In this document: positions 60,525 through 64,000 of the stretch, piece after piece
How the letters are laid out: every line of letters begins with the position of its first letter
Numbering within the stretch: position 1 is the stretch's first letter
Assembly (NCBI RefSeq): GCF_000730385.1
Contig: NZ_CP008849.1
Span: 2,542,001-2,606,000 of the forward strand
Source of the DNA: Alteromonas australica
Lineage (GTDB): Bacteria > Pseudomonadota > Gammaproteobacteria > Enterobacterales > Alteromonadaceae
Direction of reading: 5' to 3'
DNA length: 64,000 nucleotides
Position numbers and translations under genes: made by a program
Notes under the pieces: model-generated
Seen by the model: the letters and a program-made list of their open reading frames with translations, nothing else
Databases searched by the model: none
Told to the model about the DNA's origin: nothing

Positions 60525-63269
60525 ATGAAAAGACGACACAGCGTATTTAACCATTGGCTTTGCAGCGTGCTTATATCGCTAGCCTGCGTACTCCCTGCGA
60601 AAGCCGCTAACGACATAAACATACACTACGAAAAATTCACCTTAGATAATGGCCTTACCGTTATTGTGCATGAAGATCGTAAAGCCCCGGTGGTTGCCGC
60701 GGCAGTGTGGTACAAGGTGGGGTCGAAAGATGAGCCGCTAGGGAAATCTGGCTTTGCTCACCTGTTTGAACACCTTATGTTTAACGGCACTGAAAACTAC
60801 GACGACGAATGGTTTAAACCCCTTCAAGAGGTAGGTGCTACCGGGTTAAATGGCACCACCAGCTTCGACCGCACCAATTACTTTCAAACGGTTCCTACCC
60901 CTGCATTAGAACGTATTTTGTGGATGGAATCAGACAGAATGGGGCATCTTTTAGGTGCAATCACCCAAGAAAAATTAGATGAACAACGAGGGGTAGTACA
61001 AAACGAGAAGCGCCAAAGAGAAGACCAGCCTTACGGATCGCTACTTACCCATGCGGTAAAAGCATTGTTTCCTGACGAACACCCCTATTCGCACACCGTT
61101 ATAGGCTCAATGGAAGATTTAAACTCAGCATCACTGGACGATGTGAAAGCATGGTTTAACGAGTATTACGGGCCCAATAATGCCATATTGGTATTAAGTG
61201 GCGATATCAACGCTGCGCAGGCCAAACCTATGGTAGAAAAATACTTTGGTGATATTGAACCTGGGCCGGCCTTGGCAAAATGGCAGTCTTGGGTGCCTGA
61301 GCGCAATGCTAATACCCGCCAAGTTGTACAAGACAAAGTACCACAAACCCGTATTTACCGGCTGTGGGTCTCGCCAGAAAATACTAGCCCTACTGCCACC
61401 GATTTGTACATTGCTGCCAGCGTGATGGGTGATGGTAAAAACTCACGAATGTATAAAGAGCTAGTGTACAACCAGCAAATTGCTACCAATGCGTCGGTGT
61501 TTAACTATGAACAGAAACTGGCCTCTATTTTTGGCATTAGTGTAGATGTAAAACAAGGCGAAGACCCAGCTGTTGTTGAACGAGAAATGGACAAAATCAT
61601 CAACCAATTTTTGAAAAAAGGCCCAACGAAAGATGAAGTAAAACTTGTATCAACAAAGCGCAAAGCTGCAATTATTCGAGGCTTAGAAGAAGTAGGTGGA
61701 TTTGGCGGTAAAGCAGATACCTTAGCAAGCGGCGAATTTGTCGCCAACGACCCTAACTATTTTAAAACCGAGCTAAAGGAACTGGCTAATACAACGCCGA
61801 AAAAAGTAAAAGCTGCCGCACAACAATGGCTGAGCGACGGCTGGCATCAAATTACCTATATCCCTTTTGCTGAACATGCCGCCACCAGTGACGGTGTAGA
61901 TAGAAGCACAGGTTTGCCTGCTATCACCTCGGAAACACAGCTGTCTTTCCCCAACGTTGAAGTAACCACCCTATCGAACGGCATAAAACTGGTATTTGCT
62001 AATCGTAGTACAGTGCCCTTGGTTAATATTGCCATGCAATTTGATGCAGGATACGCAGCAGACGCAGGCGGTAAACTTGGTTTAGCGGAGTTTACTACCC
62101 GCATGCTAGATGAAGGCGCAGGTAAATATGATGCCCTTGAGCTCGCCGCTGAACTAGAGCAATTAGGGGTGGAGTTACGCAGCGGCTCTAACCTAGACAC
62201 CACCACGGTGCGCATGTCGGTTTTAAAAGAAAACATGAGTGATGCTGTGGCACTAATGGGTGACATCATCACTGCCCCAACGTTCGCAAAAGAAGAAATT
62301 GAACGCCAGCGCACCCTCATTTTAAACAGCATTGCGCAACAGAAATCTCGCCCGGTGAGTATAGCCTTAACCCTACTTCCCCCGCTTATTTACGGTGACG
62401 GCCACGCTTATGGCATTCCATTTACCGGGACAGGCACAGAAGCGGACGTAAGCGCCATCACCCGCCAAGATTTAATCAACTTTAAGGACACGTGGCTTCG
62501 CCCCGATAACGCCACCCTCTTTGTGGTGGGTGATACTTCTCTTGATGAAGTAAAAACGGTGTTAGAAGACGAGTTTGGGAAGTGGCAAGCTAAGGGAAGT
62601 AAAGGGATAAAGCAAATTGCGCAAGCTAACCTCCCTGAACAAGGTAGAACCATAATCATCGACCGCCCTGGCTCTCAGCAATCGCTTATTCTTGCTGCAC
62701 ATTTAGCCCCTCCCACAGGTATAGACAACAACATTGCCATAGAAACCATGAACCAAACGCTGGGTGGCGCATTTACCGCTAGGGTGAATATGAATTTGCG
62801 TGAAGACAAAGGCTGGGCTTATGGCGCCTATACCTTTTTGCAAGATGCTCGCGGCCAACGACCATTTATGGTGTACGCCCCTGTGCAAACCGACAAAACT
62901 GGCGCGTCCTTGGTTGAACTCAAAAAAGAGCTCAATAGCTACTTAGGTGATAAACCACCTATGCCCGACGAGCTTGAACGTGCACGTTTAGACCAAGTGC
63001 GTTCACTGCCTGGCCAATATGAAACGTCAACTGCCGTGTTGGGAAGCTTACTATCGAGTAGCCGTTTTAATCGCCCCTATAACTACCCAGAAACCTTGGT
63101 AGAACAATACAATGTGCTTACCTTAGACGACCTTGAAAAAGCCGCCGCGCAAGTCGTGATGCCCGGCAAGTTAACCTGGTTAATTATTGGCGATGCTGAA
63201 AAAATTAAGAAAGAAGTAGAAGCAGCCGGTGTAGGGCCTGTATCAGTGCAAAGCATGAGCAGCTTATAA
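60525..63269 (+). CDS. M16 family zinc metallopeptidase (two-repeat)
   Basis: Exported insulinase-type peptidase, 914 aa, with a signal peptide (about 1-28). The inverted zinc motif HLFEH (79-83), in GKSGFAHLFEHLMFNGTENY, and the downstream Glu in QNEKRQREDQP are intact in the N-terminal M16 unit. The second, inactive M16 unit starts near residue 480 (TLSNGIKLVFANRS) and lacks the motif. It probably degrades peptides in the periplasm. It ends in a hairpin (63288-63331). Confidence 0.93.
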   Translation: MKRRHSVFNHWLCSVLISLACVLPAKAANDINIHYEKFTLDNGLTVIVHEDRKAPVVAAAVWYKVGSKDEPLGKSGFAHLFEHLMFNGTENYDDEWFKPLQEVGATGLNGTTSFDRTNYFQTVPTPALERILWMESDRMGHLLGAITQEKLDEQRGVVQNEKRQREDQPYGSLLTHAVKALFPDEHPYSHTVIGSMEDLNSASLDDVKAWFNEYYGPNNAILVLSGDINAAQAKPMVEKYFGDIEPGPALAKWQSWVPERNANTRQVVQDKVPQTRIYRLWVSPENTSPTATDLYIAASVMGDGKNSRMYKELVYNQQIATNASVFNYEQKLASIFGISVDVKQGEDPAVVEREMDKIINQFLKKGPTKDEVKLVSTKRKAAIIRGLEEVGGFGGKADTLASGEFVANDPNYFKTELKELANTTPKKVKAAAQQWLSDGWHQITYIPFAEHAATSDGVDRSTGLPAITSETQLSFPNVEVTTLSNGIKLVFANRSTVPLVNIAMQFDAGYAADAGGKLGLAEFTTRMLDEGAGKYDALELAAELEQLGVELRSGSNLDTTTVRMSVLKENMSDAVALMGDIITAPTFAKEEIERQRTLILNSIAQQKSRPVSIALTLLPPLIYGDGHAYGIPFTGTGTEADVSAITRQDLINFKDTWLRPDNATLFVVGDTSLDEVKTVLEDEFGKWQAKGSKGIKQIAQANLPEQGRTIIIDRPGSQQSLILAAHLAPPTGIDNNIAIETMNQTLGGAFTARVNMNLREDKGWAYGAYTFLQDARGQRPFMVYAPVQTDKTGASLVELKKELNSYLGDKPPMPDELERARLDQVRSLPGQYETSTAVLGSLLSSSRFNRPYNYPETLVEQYNVLTLDDLEKAAAQVVMPGKLTWLIIGDAEKIKKEVEAAGVGPVSVQSMSSL

Positions 63270-63287
63270 AGCTAACAGATAGACAAG

Positions 63288-63331
63288 GTGCAAAGTACAC
63301 ATGGCTCTTGGATAGCCAATGTACTTTGCAC
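63288..63331. terminator. Long hairpin after the M16 gene
   Basis: GTGCAAAGTACA (63288-63299) pairs perfectly with TGTACTTTGCAC (63320-63331), with an inner TGGCT/AGCCA helix. It lies between convergent genes; there is no strong T-run, so termination is likely but unproven. Confidence 0.6.
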
Positions 63332-63360
63332 GTTTAAGTGTTATTTCTTAATGTGCACGT

Positions 63361-64000
63361 TTAACGCTGGTTAGAACTAAAAGCAGACTTCATTTGGTTA
63401 GCAAAAGCCACAAATTTTTCCTTAATCGTGCGTTTCAAACCCACGTCTACACCTCCCATCATTACAAACCCTTCAATGGTGATGGTTGGGGCTTGCCTGT
63501 TAGCAATGGACGGCGCCTTATTATCTAGCCCACCCATGAAGCAAAATGCCTTTGTAACCACATTGACGTTTTCAGGCACCTTAATATCAATGCCCCCCAT
63601 TACGCACAACGCTTTTATCGTAACGTTAGATGACGTAAAAATAGCATCTGAAAAATCTATATCCGCGCCGCCCATTAAACACAATACTTTGATTTCTTTT
63701 GGAACTTCCCACATGCCTGTGCGGTTAGATCCTCCCAACACGTTTATCATGGTTTCGGTTTCAGGAATATTGCTGCTGGCGTAATTAATACTAAATTGCT
63801 GCTGCTTTCGGTTGTTAAATTGGTCGTCTACATTCATGGTTAAATCTGACGCCAAATCAACAATTTCTTGATGTGATAGACTGGCCATAGCGGCGTCAAG
63901 GCGACGCTCAAAAGCTTCTGCGGATATCACGCCGTGACTATAGTGATAAATGAGTTTATCGATGACTTCTTCACGTACTTGCTCTATGGGGCGATCTTCC
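63361..64000 (-). CDS. DUF1707 / LiaF-like protein, 5' end cut by the window
   Basis: The reading frame is open to the window edge, so the start is missing; a GTG at 63930 is inside the DUF1707 domain and should not be used as start. The visible part has DRPIEQVREEVIDKLIYHYSHG followed by ISAEAFERRLDAA (DUF1707, SHOCT-like) and a C-terminal beta-domain with repeated MGG motifs (CLMGGADIDF, CVMGGIDIKV, CFMGGLD, VMMGGVDVG), as in the LiaF cell-wall-active antibiotic response domain. Relatives are linked to envelope stress, but the function in Gram-negatives is unknown. At least 212 residues. Confidence 0.85.
   Translation of the reverse strand, partial: EDRPIEQVREEVIDKLIYHYSHGVISAEAFERRLDAAMASLSHQEIVDLASDLTMNVDDQFNNRKQQQFSINYASSNIPETETMINVLGGSNRTGMWEVPKEIKVLCLMGGADIDFSDAIFTSSNVTIKALCVMGGIDIKVPENVNVVTKAFCFMGGLDNKAPSIANRQAPTITIEGFVMMGGVDVGLKRTIKEKFVAFANQMKSAFSSNQR

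Noticed and set aside
1-64000. tRNA, rRNA, insertion sequences, integrase and attachment sites
   Set aside because: None recognised: no transposase or integrase motif, no cloverleaf-like sequence noticed, and gene order looks chromosomal throughout.

Overview
The window comes from the chromosome of a marine, plant- or algal-polysaccharide-degrading gammaproteobacterium, most likely an Alteromonadaceae member (Alteromonas/Paraglaciecola-like). That is an inference from gene content: a TonB receptor plus TRAP transporter plus LacI-controlled pectin locus, a large M16 peptidase, M1 aminopeptidase, RND pump, Cpx system and several c-di-GMP proteins, in dense, moderate-G+C DNA with few and short gaps. 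No tRNA, rRNA, IS element, prophage or CRISPR array was recognised.

Layout. (1) 48-3786: a BaeSR/CpxAR-type two-component system, then a repeat-rich gap and a YHYH-domain lipoprotein overlapping a small secreted protein. (2) 3995-6411: a compact three-gene cassette of a GT2/GT7C-type glycosyltransferase, a YqcI/YcgG (GntA-like) putative heme N-oxygenase and a DUF1989 (urea-carboxylase-associated) protein. This is the least explained and most interesting unit. (3) 6455-26919: a complete-looking pectin/uronate utilisation locus with a DUF4861 lipoprotein, kduD-kduI, TRAP dctPQM, a LacI regulator, uxaA-uxaC-uxuB-kdgK, a CE12 acetylesterase, a TonB receptor, and GH105-GH28-CE8. Four copies of one palindrome (TGCCACCGGTGGCA and close variants) sit at the four promoters and define the regulon. 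(4) 27056-39299: a PilJ-type hybrid kinase, an orphan WYL regulator of the BrxR/CapW type, an M1 aminopeptidase, an RND pump with adaptor, a ModF-like double ATPase and a small zinc-ribbon protein. (5) 39667-46329: a small PstS-like protein, then a second LacI-controlled operon (ManD-type mannonate dehydratase, Gfo/Idh/MocA oxidoreductase, SSS symporter, unknown lipoprotein) with a tandem TAAAACGTTTTA operator. (6) 46406-64000: a GGDEF-EAL protein, an NHL beta-propeller protein, an arylsulfotransferase-family lipoprotein, a Spy/CpxP-CpxR-CpxA set with a perfect CpxR box, a nitroreductase, an HD-GYP regulator plus GAF kinase pair, an amidohydrolase, an M16 peptidase and a DUF1707 protein cut by the window edge.

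How the parts work together. Pectin is de-esterified (CE8, CE12), cut by GH28, taken up through the TonB receptor, and unsaturated ends are removed by GH105. The released keto-uronate goes through KduI/KduD to 2-keto-3-deoxygluconate and KdgK. Saturated galacturonate and glucuronate pass through UxaC, a UxuB-type reductase and UxaA, with ManD from the second operon able to serve the mannonate branch. No pectate lyase and no KDPG aldolase are seen here, so they must lie elsewhere. All function calls rest on motifs and family resemblance read from the translated sequence; no database search was run.
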